Positions 1 to 7,086 of a stretch of DNA of 64,000 nt are shown here, piece by piece (positions within the stretch are counted from its first letter, which is position 1; each line of letters begins with the position of its first letter). This DNA is from Dulcicalothrix desertica PCC 7102 (GTDB lineage Bacteria > Cyanobacteriota > Cyanobacteriia > Cyanobacteriales > Nostocaceae): NCBI RefSeq assembly GCF_003991905.1, contig NZ_RSCL01000001.1, forward strand, positions 806,654 through 870,653, given 5' to 3'. A program made the translations under genes and the position numbers. Under the pieces are notes generated by a model. The model worked only from the letters and a program-made list of their open reading frames with translations. It was not told where the DNA came from and searched no databases.

Positions 1-226
1 TTTCTAACCATAGCCAAGTTTTATCAGCGCTAGAAAGATTATTGATTAGGCGCAAGTTATCTGCTGCTTTTTGTAATTCCTCTGCTTCTATTTTAATACC
101 TGCTTCTTGTGCTGCATGTGTAATAATCTTGCGAGTGATTATTTCCTCGACAATAATGCTCACTTGACAAGATAACTTCATTTGATAAAGTAACTCATCA
201 TTAGATATATTAAGAGATTCCAACAT
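1..226 (-). CDS. PpiC/SurA-like peptidylprolyl isomerase family protein (partial)
   Basis: Reading leftward from an ATG at 226, the frame stays open to the window edge (75 codons), so the C-terminus is missing. An AGGAG ribosome site lies a few bases upstream. The visible part is helical, beginning MLESLNISNDELLYQMKLSC and continuing with a charged EAGIKIEAEELQKAAD stretch. I recognise this as the N-terminal region of the cyanobacterial PpiC-type proteins usually found beside HlyD and C39 exporter genes. It follows the HlyD gene on the same strand with a 78-base gap, so it is probably the last visible gene of the exporter operon. Such proteins may assist folding or release of exported peptides; that role is inference. 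The catalytic parvulin domain, if present, lies outside the window. Confidence 0.6.
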   Translation of the reverse strand, partial: MLESLNISNDELLYQMKLSCQVSIIVEEIITRKIITHAAQEAGIKIEAEELQKAADNLRLINNLSSADKTWLWLE

Positions 227-251
227 GATACAACTCCTATAAAATAAAATC

Positions 252-287
252 GTAGGTTGGGTGGAGGCTTTGCGGAACCCAACATAA
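252..287. repeat. Intergenic inverted repeat, GTAGGTTGGGT...ACCCAAC type
   Basis: The sequence GTAGGTTGGGTGGAG is followed by an eight-base spacer and CGGAACCCAACATAA. A close copy lies at 57033-57067, downstream of ligA, with only the central bases different. The arms GGTTGGGT and ACCCAAC pair. It is one of several dispersed palindromic repeats in the window. Here it sits between the HlyD gene and the PpiC-like gene. Confidence 0.7.
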
Positions 288-304
288 AGAAATCCAACAT
301 TAAA

Positions 305-1636
305 TTAAAGCTTTAATCCATCTTTTTGCAGCTTTTTAAATGGGTCTAGCAGAAAATCAATTATGCGTCGCTGTCTGACAATTACTTCAGCAGTTGCTGT
401 TTGACCTGGTGTTAAATAAACACGTTTATTTTGGTTTTGAATATAAGTTTGTTTCAGCGTAATTTCTAATTCATAATTTTCTTGCTTTCCTTGAGGGGCT
501 TCTACAATTTTCGAGTCCGGTGAAATCCAGCTTAAATTACCTTCTAGTACTCCATATTCTTGAAATGGATAGGCATCAAATTTTAGTTTGACTGGCATTC
601 CTATACGCAAAAAGCCACTTTCAGTACTGGGCATTTCGGCTCTAAATATAATTGGTACTCCTTTTGGCGCCACTTGAGCAACTGTTTGTCCTGGTTGTAG
701 AACTGCTCCAGCATGGTTTACACTTAATTGAAAAATCGTGCCATCAGTAGGAGCGAATAGTGTTCGCTGCTGCATTTGCACTTGTAAGGAGAAAATTTGT
801 TTTTTCGTTTGAGCAATTTCTGATTGCACATCTACATGCTGAGATTGTAGTTCTTTAAACTGTTTTTGAGTTTCTAAAATTGCTAGTTCACCTGTACGAT
901 TATTGCGTTGATTAGTGCTTTTTTGTTTGCCAATTTCGGTAGTCGCTTGTTCGATATCTGACAGAGCTTGCTCGCTTAATCGTTTGCGTTCTAACATAAC
1001 ACCTTGTACTTCTTCTAATTTACTCTTGGAAATGGCGCCTTGTTTCCACAAAAATTTATGACGCTTAACATCGTTTTCTGCGACAGATAGACGCCCTTTT
1101 TCAAGGATGTGTACTTTTTTACTAGAGTTGACTCGTTGTTGAATTTGGTTAAGTTGAGCGAGTTGCTCAGAATCTTGAGCTTGATTTTGTAGTTGCTGAG
1201 TACGACTCGACGCTTGCAATTGGTTTTTTAGTAATTCAATTTGATTAATACGATTATGCAAACCCTCAAGCTTTGCCTGAGCTTGTTGTAGTTCAGCGCG
1301 CGCTAATTCTGAGTCTAGTTTGAGTAAAATTTGCCCTTTGGTTACAATTTGACCTTCTTTAATATTAATAGCTGTAACCGTTCCAGATACTGGTGCATCT
1401 AATTTCAAAACTTTACCTTGAGGCTCAAGTCTTCCTCTTGCACTACCTGTCTCGTCAACTTTAGATAGCATTGCCCAAGGTAAAACTGTTGCTGCAAATA
1501 CTATAAGAAAATAAACCAGTCCGCGCGTCCAAACAAGCGGTAAAGCATCAATTATTTCCTTGGTGACAGTAGACCATTCATCAATTACAGATTTAGAAGG
1601 TTTTACTTGACGATTTTGATTTAGGGGTTCTTGCAT
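305..1636 (-). CDS. HlyD-family membrane fusion protein of the C39 exporter
   Basis: This 443-residue protein is the periplasmic adaptor that joins an inner-membrane ABC exporter to an outer-membrane channel. A single membrane helix lies near residues 38-58 (GLVYFLIVFAATVLPWAM). A lipoyl/barrel-sandwich half-motif follows (about 78-112), then a long Gln-rich coiled coil (about 112-295), and the returning half-motif with the C-terminal barrel (about 300-430), containing FAPTDGTIFQL. Length and order fit the HlyD family. It starts six bases after the stop of the C39 ABC transporter gene, so the two are almost certainly co-transcribed and form one type I-like export machine. The cargo is probably the double-glycine peptide encoded at 5532. 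Confidence 0.92.
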   Translation of the reverse strand: MQEPLNQNRQVKPSKSVIDEWSTVTKEIIDALPLVWTRGLVYFLIVFAATVLPWAMLSKVDETGSARGRLEPQGKVLKLDAPVSGTVTAINIKEGQIVTKGQILLKLDSELARAELQQAQAKLEGLHNRINQIELLKNQLQASSRTQQLQNQAQDSEQLAQLNQIQQRVNSSKKVHILEKGRLSVAENDVKRHKFLWKQGAISKSKLEEVQGVMLERKRLSEQALSDIEQATTEIGKQKSTNQRNNRTGELAILETQKQFKELQSQHVDVQSEIAQTKKQIFSLQVQMQQRTLFAPTDGTIFQLSVNHAGAVLQPGQTVAQVAPKGVPIIFRAEMPSTESGFLRIGMPVKLKFDAYPFQEYGVLEGNLSWISPDSKIVEAPQGKQENYELEITLKQTYIQNQNKRVYLTPGQTATAEVIVRQRRIIDFLLDPFKKLQKDGLKL

Positions 1637-1642
1637 GATAGA

Positions 1643-4438
1643 TTAATTTGGAACTTGTTGTTGGTTGAGGTAGAAGTACAGACCACGTTTAGCCATTAAT
1701 TGATTGTGATTTCCGCTTTCAACTAGTAAGCCTTTGTCTAGTACTAAAATTAGGTCAGCGTTGCGTACTGTTGAGAGACGATGGGCAATTATTAGGGTTG
1801 TTCTTCCTTTAAGGATTTTGCTGAGGTTATTTTGAATTATTCGTTCTGACTCTGTGTCAAGACTGCTTGTCGCTTCGTCTAAAACCAATAATTGGGGATT
1901 TCCTAATAATGCACGCGCGATGGCAATACGCTGTCTTTGTCCACCAGAAAGCATTCCACCACCTTCACCAATTTGAGTTTCGTAACCCATTGGTAGTGAG
2001 TTGATAAATTGATGGGCGCCTGCTAGTTGACTTACTTCAATAATTTCTTCTAGCGGAGCTTCTGGGTAAGCAATACTAATGTTCTCGTGGATAGTACCAC
2101 CAAACATAAATGTATCTTGGTCAACTACACCTATTTGTTGTCGCAGCGAACGTACAGAAACAGTACTAATATCGGCGCCATCAATAAGTATTTTTCCATC
2201 GGTAGGTAAATAAAGTCCTAGAAGTAACTTGGCTAGTGTTGTTTTCCCAGAGCCACTACGCCCTACTAATGCTACAATCTGACCTGGTTGTACTTCAAAG
2301 TTAATGTTTTCCAGAATGTTGGCATCAGCATCTTTTTGATAACGAAATGTAACGTTTTTGAAACAAACATGACCGTTAATTGGAGGTAGAAAGTTAAGAT
2401 TACTAGATTGTAAATCTTCTTCTGGTTTAGCTTCAATTACATCATTGATTCGCTCAATTGCAATAATTACCTCCTGCAATTCATCCCATAACCTTGTTAT
2501 TCTTTGGAAAGGGTTGATGACATTACCAAGCAACATATTAAAAGCGACTAACTGCCCAATAGTCAGTTCATTGTGAATTACCTGCCATGCTCCTAACCAT
2601 AATAATCCGATAGTAGCCAACATTTCAATAGATGAGCTAATACTTTGGATTACGTTTCCAATTAGTTGCCCAGAAAAACTAGCTTTGATTGACTTCCCAA
2701 ACAATTCTTCCCATTTCCAACGTACTGTTTGCTCAATAGCCATCGATTTGATAGTGCTAATTCCTGTTAAAGATTGAATTAAATATCCAGTCTCTTCATT
2801 AGAAGTAGCAAATATTTTTCGTGAAACACGTCGCAGAAAAGGGGTAGCACACAATGCTAGTAATATATATGGTGGTAAAATTATTAAAGTTAGTAGTGTT
2901 AGTCTCCAACTGTACCAAAACATTAATCCCAAATATACAAATACTGTAAGCATATCCATAAATATAGATAGTGCTTGGTCTGTAAAAAACTTTTGGATTT
3001 TTTGATTTTCTTGAACGCGCGAAATAATATCTCCTACGTATCGTGACTCAAAGTAAGAGAGAGGTAATCGAAAAGTATGATTAATAAAACCAACAATCAG
3101 CGCTAAATCAACTCGATTTGCAGTATGGTCTAACAGGTATTCTCTTAGTGCAGTTAAAGCAATTTGCATTACTCCAAAAATTAATAATCCTAGTCCGATA
3201 GCAGTCAAGGTTAACTCACTCCGCTGAACTACAACTCGGTCTAAAATTAACTGAGTAAATAGCGGTGTAACTAACCCAAAAATCTGAAGTAAAACAGAAG
3301 CAAATAATACCTCAATCAATACAATTTTATGAGGTCTTAAGAGTTTTAGAAATACCCATAGTGGCTGATTTTTCTCATCAACGTCTTTCAGTACAACAGT
3401 AGGTGTTAGTAATAAAGCGTACCCAGTCCATCCAGCTTGAAATTCTTCATTGGTAAGAACACGTTGACCAATTGCTGGGTCTGCAATCACAACGTACTTA
3501 GGCGCCACTTCATAAACTACAATATAATGCTTCCCCTCCCAGTGAGCAATTGCAGGTAAGTTGTGCGTTCCCAATTTATCGAGACTAGCTTTTACAGGTC
3601 GAGTGGCAAACCCAACACTCTCTGCCGAGAAAGCCAAATTTCTTAGCGATATACCATTGCGGTCAAACTCGGCAATAGAACGCAGATGATTTATACTAAA
3701 ATCCTTACCCCAATAACGACCTATCATTACCAAACAAGCGGCGCCGCAATCAGCAGCACTTTGCTGCTCAAACAAAGGATAGCGACGAATAACTTTTTGC
3801 CACCAATGGCTTACTTGTAAAGTGGGGCTAGGAAAATAAGCCTGATTAATTTTAGATTTGGGATTGGGGATTTTGCTCTGCACATCAACAGATTGGCGAA
3901 TTGCAACTTCCGACTTAGAATTTGAAAATTCCTCTGTTTTTTTATTTTTGGTTGGTACGGCGCCCGACTGGTGAAATTGAACTATCAATAAATCTTTTTG
4001 AATTGCTTGATGATGTAAATGATTTTTGACATTAGGATGTTGTTTGAGTAAAGGCTTTAACAAATCACCATTGAGGTAACAAAGTTTTAAATTTAATGAA
4101 GCTTTAGCAGAGTACGCTTGAAAATGCTTATCTGAAAATAAAGTTACTTCACCAAATGACTCACCTTCAGACAGAGTAACGATTAAATTGTCAGCTTTAT
4201 CGAATAATCTGACTTTGCCAGCAAGAACCAAGTAAATGCCAACTGCCCCATCTTCTGCCTGCCAGAATTGTTTTCCTACTGGCGGCTCAACGATTTGAAT
4301 TTTTTCATGTAGAGACGAGATATATCGCGTCTCCACTCCAAACATATGAGCTAGCTGTTGACTGATATTTTCTAAATCCAAAACAAATTTCGTAGATTTC
4401 ATGACCTTATTAAAAAAACGTATCACAGCACCTTCCAC
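1643..4438 (-). CDS. Peptidase C39 ABC exporter with N-terminal cyclic-nucleotide-binding-like domain
   Basis: This 931-residue bacteriocin-type exporter should cut a double-glycine leader and pump the peptide across the inner membrane. In order it has a cNMP-binding-like fold (about 45-140, with LSEGESFGEVTLFSD), a variable linker, a C39 peptidase domain with C231 (SAADCGAACL), H304 (GKHYIVVY) and D320 (IADPAIG), a transmembrane domain (about 370-660), and an ATPase domain with Walker A GRSGSGKTT, signature LSGGQRQR and Walker B LLVLDEATSSLD. All three peptidase residues are present, so cleavage activity is expected. The longest frame starts with GTG at 4438; an in-frame ATG at 4402 (MKSTKFVLD) is an alternative, and neither has a strong ribosome site. 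It lies 20 bases after the HTH gene. Confidence 0.95.
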   Translation of the reverse strand: MEGAVIRFFNKVMKSTKFVLDLENISQQLAHMFGVETRYISSLHEKIQIVEPPVGKQFWQAEDGAVGIYLVLAGKVRLFDKADNLIVTLSEGESFGEVTLFSDKHFQAYSAKASLNLKLCYLNGDLLKPLLKQHPNVKNHLHHQAIQKDLLIVQFHQSGAVPTKNKKTEEFSNSKSEVAIRQSVDVQSKIPNPKSKINQAYFPSPTLQVSHWWQKVIRRYPLFEQQSAADCGAACLVMIGRYWGKDFSINHLRSIAEFDRNGISLRNLAFSAESVGFATRPVKASLDKLGTHNLPAIAHWEGKHYIVVYEVAPKYVVIADPAIGQRVLTNEEFQAGWTGYALLLTPTVVLKDVDEKNQPLWVFLKLLRPHKIVLIEVLFASVLLQIFGLVTPLFTQLILDRVVVQRSELTLTAIGLGLLIFGVMQIALTALREYLLDHTANRVDLALIVGFINHTFRLPLSYFESRYVGDIISRVQENQKIQKFFTDQALSIFMDMLTVFVYLGLMFWYSWRLTLLTLIILPPYILLALCATPFLRRVSRKIFATSNEETGYLIQSLTGISTIKSMAIEQTVRWKWEELFGKSIKASFSGQLIGNVIQSISSSIEMLATIGLLWLGAWQVIHNELTIGQLVAFNMLLGNVINPFQRITRLWDELQEVIIAIERINDVIEAKPEEDLQSSNLNFLPPINGHVCFKNVTFRYQKDADANILENINFEVQPGQIVALVGRSGSGKTTLAKLLLGLYLPTDGKILIDGADISTVSVRSLRQQIGVVDQDTFMFGGTIHENISIAYPEAPLEEIIEVSQLAGAHQFINSLPMGYETQIGEGGGMLSGGQRQRIAIARALLGNPQLLVLDEATSSLDTESERIIQNNLSKILKGRTTLIIAHRLSTVRNADLILVLDKGLLVESGNHNQLMAKRGLYFYLNQQQVPN

Positions 4439-4452
4439 AAGAACAAAACAAC

Positions 4453-4480
4453 CATCCGCTACATCCGTTGCATCCGTTGC
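4453..4480. repeat. ATCCGTTGC nonamer tandem repeat at a gene end
   Basis: Three tandem copies of an ATCCG(C/T)T(A/G)C unit occur here. On the minus strand they read GCAACGGATG and encode the last residues (LPLQRMQRM) and stop region of the HTH gene. Related tracts lie at 34184-34212, 34252-34282 and 57000-57031, two of them also at gene 3' ends. Confidence 0.75.
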
Positions 4481-4983
4481 AGTGGTAAATCCTCAATTTT
4501 AATCCTTTGCAAATGGATATGTTGATTTTCTTCAACTTTATCTTTCCTTGGTCGAGTCGAAAGACCCATTTCTTTAAGCAGACGATTAATATGGCAACTA
4601 CTAACTTGAACTCCAATTTCTTTTACCAAATGCTTTGCTAACCATTGCGCTGTCCAACGTCCAAATGGATAACCATACTCGCGCGGACTATGACTCACCA
4701 GTTCCTTTAAACGCATAAGATAAGAATCATTCACAGTTTTTGGGCGCCCGATACGACGGTCATCCCATAGATGTGCCTTTCCTGTTTGTGCAATCACAAT
4801 CCAATAACGCGCGGTTTCTGGACAGCAACCTAAAGCTTTACAAATTTCCGCCTGTGATTTCCCCGCATCAGCAAACAATATAATCTCTATGCGCTGACGA
4901 TATTCCGCGCGCAAATTAGTTTCCAGGTTTTTTAGCAAAAGTTTTCTTTGAAAAGGCGTTAAGTACAAGCTAAGATTTTCCAT
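4459..4983 (-). CDS. Helix-turn-helix protein derived from an IS630-type transposase N-terminus
   Basis: The 174-residue product has a homeodomain-like HTH (about 30-65, KSQAEICKALGCCPETARYW), a linker with a GRPKTV AT-hook-like motif (about 78-83), and a winged-helix segment (about 95-150) ending in VSSCHINRLLKEMGLSTRP. This is the DNA-binding half of an IS630/Tc1-like transposase. No DDE catalytic domain follows: the frame ends in a repeat tract and then runs into the exporter gene. It is the first gene of the leftward exporter operon and diverges from the precursor peptide gene 548 bases away. That position suggests a domesticated transcriptional regulator, although a decayed transposase is possible. 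Its C-terminal nine residues come from the ATCCGTTGC repeats. Confidence 0.75.
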   Translation of the reverse strand: MENLSLYLTPFQRKLLLKNLETNLRAEYRQRIEIILFADAGKSQAEICKALGCCPETARYWIVIAQTGKAHLWDDRRIGRPKTVNDSYLMRLKELVSHSPREYGYPFGRWTAQWLAKHLVKEIGVQVSSCHINRLLKEMGLSTRPRKDKVEENQHIHLQRIKIEDLPLQRMQRM

Positions 4984-5531
4984 AAAAAATCCCTCCTACA
5001 AAGCTTTCAATCTAATACCCCAATTTCTTTGGGTAATATATGCCTCTCTTTCGGACTCAAAACACCTGATATTCTGCAATCTGTTACAAAGCTTTACAAT
5101 ATTTCATAAAAAACCTTGAGAAAACTGTCACAACTGTAGTTCCGCTGATGTGCCGTTGCAATACCGCCTATAACCTCCAACTTCATAATGCATGGCGTGC
5201 GAATACGGGAGCAAGTGGCACATAAAAAACGTAGGGTGCGTGACGCTACAGAAACATTTCAACGTAGTTATAAGACTTATAGCGTCACGCACCGACTTAT
5301 GGTTGTGACAATATCGTAAATCCTACAATTTAAAGAATTAAAACAAAACATCTTTAATTATGCATAAACAATAAACTTTAAAACCTTGATTTTATTATTT
5401 TAAATTTACACAATAGTAATTAAATTACGTCTGCTATCGTTTCTAGGATTGTTAGTTTCTAACTAGTACCTCAAGTAGCACGTTATTTATAGCTAATCTA
5501 ATTCAAAAAAATTTCATCTAAGAGGAAAACA
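4984..5531. other. Divergent intergenic region upstream of the precursor peptide gene
   Basis: No convincing gene is seen in these 548 bases. The region separates the leftward exporter operon from the rightward precursor gene, so promoters for both should lie here. It holds a palindromic repeat (5235-5293), an AT-rich leader, and a short GTTAG-TTT-CTAAC hairpin near 5450. I could not assign promoter boxes with confidence. Confidence 0.6.
5235..5293. repeat. GGTGCGT-type palindromic repeat (copy 1)
   Basis: A 14-base arm at 5235-5248 (GGTGCGTGACGCTA) pairs perfectly with 5280-5293 (TAGCGTCACGCACC) across a 31-base loop. Two relatives at 24838-24897 and 57095-57153 keep the outer GGTGCGT/ACGCACC but differ in the inner stem while remaining complementary. 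That covariation indicates selection for, or templated copying of, the hairpin. Confidence 0.85.
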
Positions 5532-5783
5532 ATGGCTACTATCAAAATTTCCAATTTGCGTCCGACTGGCGCCGAACTTTTTTCAGATTCCGAAAGCTAC
5601 ATGAATGAACTGGGTGACAGCGAACTAGTTAGTGTCAATGGTGGACTAACTTCCCCTCTTTGCATTGTAACTGCTATTAGAGTCGGATATGCTGCTGCTC
5701 GTTCCTCACAGCAATGTGCTATAGGCATAGCAGGAGCAATTGGTGGTGCTGGTCGCTTGGTGGAACGTCTACGCAAAAAATAA
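5532..5783 (+). CDS. Double-glycine RiPP precursor peptide, probable lanthipeptide
   Basis: This 83-residue peptide has a classic leader for C39 exporters: an acidic helix MNELGDSELVSVNGG ending in Gly37-Gly38. The core (39-83) begins LTSPLC and has Ser/Thr at 40, 41, 47, 58 and 59 and only two Cys, at 44 and 62. Both Cys sit in the same (S/T)-S-x-x-C context (TSPLC and SSQQC), suited to two small thioether rings. The middle is Gly/Ala/Ile rich and the tail is basic (RLVERLRKK). A clear AGAGGA ribosome site precedes the ATG. The next two genes are a kinase and a HopA1 protein, and the divergent operon encodes the cognate exporter type. Structure and activity of the product are inference. Confidence 0.88.
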   Translation: MATIKISNLRPTGAELFSDSESYMNELGDSELVSVNGGLTSPLCIVTAIRVGYAAARSSQQCAIGIAGAIGGAGRLVERLRKK

Positions 5784-5793
5784 CCTGAAATGA

Positions 5794-5847
5794 GAGCATT
5801 CCAAATGTGTAATAAGCCTCTAGGCTATGTACAAAATTGGGATGCTC
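5794..5847 (+). promoter_or_regulatory. Intercistronic stem-loop between precursor and kinase genes
   Basis: The arm GAGCATTCCAA pairs with TTGGGATGCTC (one G-U), and further inside UGUGUA pairs with UGUACA (with wobbles) and AGCC with GGCT around a TCTA loop. The 54-base hairpin fills most of the 95-base gap between the precursor stop and the kinase start. There is no T-run after it. Such hairpins after RiPP precursor genes commonly act as leaky terminators or RNA-stability elements, making more peptide than enzyme. That function is inferred. Confidence 0.65.
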
Positions 5848-5878
5848 GCCTAAGCCAAATTTATAATTAAGCAGAAAA

Positions 5879-7060
5879 ATGACACTTTTTTTAAGTTCAA
5901 AAAACGTTTTTGATTATTTACTCGCAGAAAAAATTTGCACTCAAGAAGAGCAAGATTTGAACAAAGTTGAATTTAAAGATGCCAAAAATTTTAATTTGTT
6001 ACTGACTTTACAAGATGGGCGTAAATTACTTGTCAAGCAGGAACGTTACAACCAAGAAGGAAAAACTGTCGGCGAATTTTTAGGTGAATGGCAAATTCAA
6101 GAATTTATTGTCAAAACTTCTCAACTTTCCCACATTCGCCCATTAATCTCTGAAATGCTTCATTTTAATGCAAATCATTCAATTATTATCTTCAACTATC
6201 TCAATGACTATGGCGATGTCACTGATTTTTATGTAAAGAAGAATGCTTACCCAACCACAATTGCAGCTTCAATTGGAAAAGCTTTAGCTACAATCCATCG
6301 TGACACTTTAGATTGTCAGGAATTTCAAAACTTTTTATCTCAAAATCTTGAGGATGTAACCATTGACAAAGTTACTAGCTTTATTCATGGAATAGAACGA
6401 ATTAGTCCAGAAGTTTTTGGGCTGGTTCCTGCTGATGGTTTGAAATTCTTTGCTCTCTATCAGCGCTATGATAGTCTGGGAAAAGCAATTGCAGAACTCA
6501 ATACTGCCTTCAAACCTTGTTGTCTAACCCACAACGACCTCAAGCTTAACAACATCCTTTTACATCATGATTGGGAGCAAGCTATCTCTAAAAAAGAGCA
6601 ACCAATTAATAGTATTATTCGGCTGATTGATTGGGAACGCGGCGCCTGGGGAGACCCTGCATTTGATTTAGGGATGTTGATTGCTAGCTATCTACAAATT
6701 TGGCTCGATAGCTTGGTTGTTAATAAATCTATTGATATCGAGGAATCTTTACGCCTAGCTATGATACCGCTTAACATACTCCAACCGTCTATTGCTGCCC
6801 TTGCTAAAGCTTATTTCAATAACTTTCCAGAAATGATCGAGCGTCGTCCTAATTTTTTGAAACGAGTTGTGCAGTTTTCTGGCTTTGCTTTAATTCAACA
6901 AATTCAGGCAATGCTCCAGTACCAAAAATCATTTGGCAATACAGGTATTTGTATGCTTCAAATTGCCAAGAGTTTATTGTGCCGTCCAGAAGAATCAATC
7001 CCAACTATTTTTGGTGTGGCAGAATTTGAACTCACTCACCTCAATGATTCTCTTACTTAA
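5879..7060 (+). CDS. APH-fold kinase, class V lanthipeptide/thioamitide type
   Basis: This 393-residue protein has the aminoglycoside-phosphotransferase/choline-kinase fold. Visible elements are a beta-strand lysine in KLLVKQE (about 47-53), a catalytic loop LTHNDLKLNN with D220, and the metal-binding D251 in RLIDWERGAWGDPAFDLG. In class V lanthipeptide (lexapeptide, cacaoidin) and thioviridamide-type pathways a kinase of this fold phosphorylates precursor Ser/Thr, and a HopA1-family lyase then eliminates phosphate. Here it lies between a double-glycine precursor and a HopA1 gene, with only 26 bases to the latter, so the same role is inferred. A small-molecule kinase or resistance enzyme is the alternative, but the context argues against it. 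Confidence 0.8.
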   Translation: MTLFLSSKNVFDYLLAEKICTQEEQDLNKVEFKDAKNFNLLLTLQDGRKLLVKQERYNQEGKTVGEFLGEWQIQEFIVKTSQLSHIRPLISEMLHFNANHSIIIFNYLNDYGDVTDFYVKKNAYPTTIAASIGKALATIHRDTLDCQEFQNFLSQNLEDVTIDKVTSFIHGIERISPEVFGLVPADGLKFFALYQRYDSLGKAIAELNTAFKPCCLTHNDLKLNNILLHHDWEQAISKKEQPINSIIRLIDWERGAWGDPAFDLGMLIASYLQIWLDSLVVNKSIDIEESLRLAMIPLNILQPSIAALAKAYFNNFPEMIERRPNFLKRVVQFSGFALIQQIQAMLQYQKSFGNTGICMLQIAKSLLCRPEESIPTIFGVAEFELTHLNDSLT

Positions 7061-7086
7061 CTAGTTTTTAGTCGCACCCTAATATT

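Noticed and set aside
4410-4616. Minus-strand open frame of 68 codons across the end of the HTH gene
   Set aside because: It overlaps the HTH gene in another frame, and its content (NGCNGCSG) comes from the ATCCGTTGC repeats.
5532-5783. Cyanobactin or nitrile-hydratase-leader precursor
   Set aside because: No PatA/PatG-type proteases, YcaO or NHLP-type long leader; the leader is short with a Gly-Gly end and the neighbours are a kinase and HopA1.
5790-5870. 26-codon open frame between precursor and kinase genes, considered as a second precursor
   Set aside because: It lacks a leader or GG motif, and the sequence is explained by the hairpin at 5794-5847.
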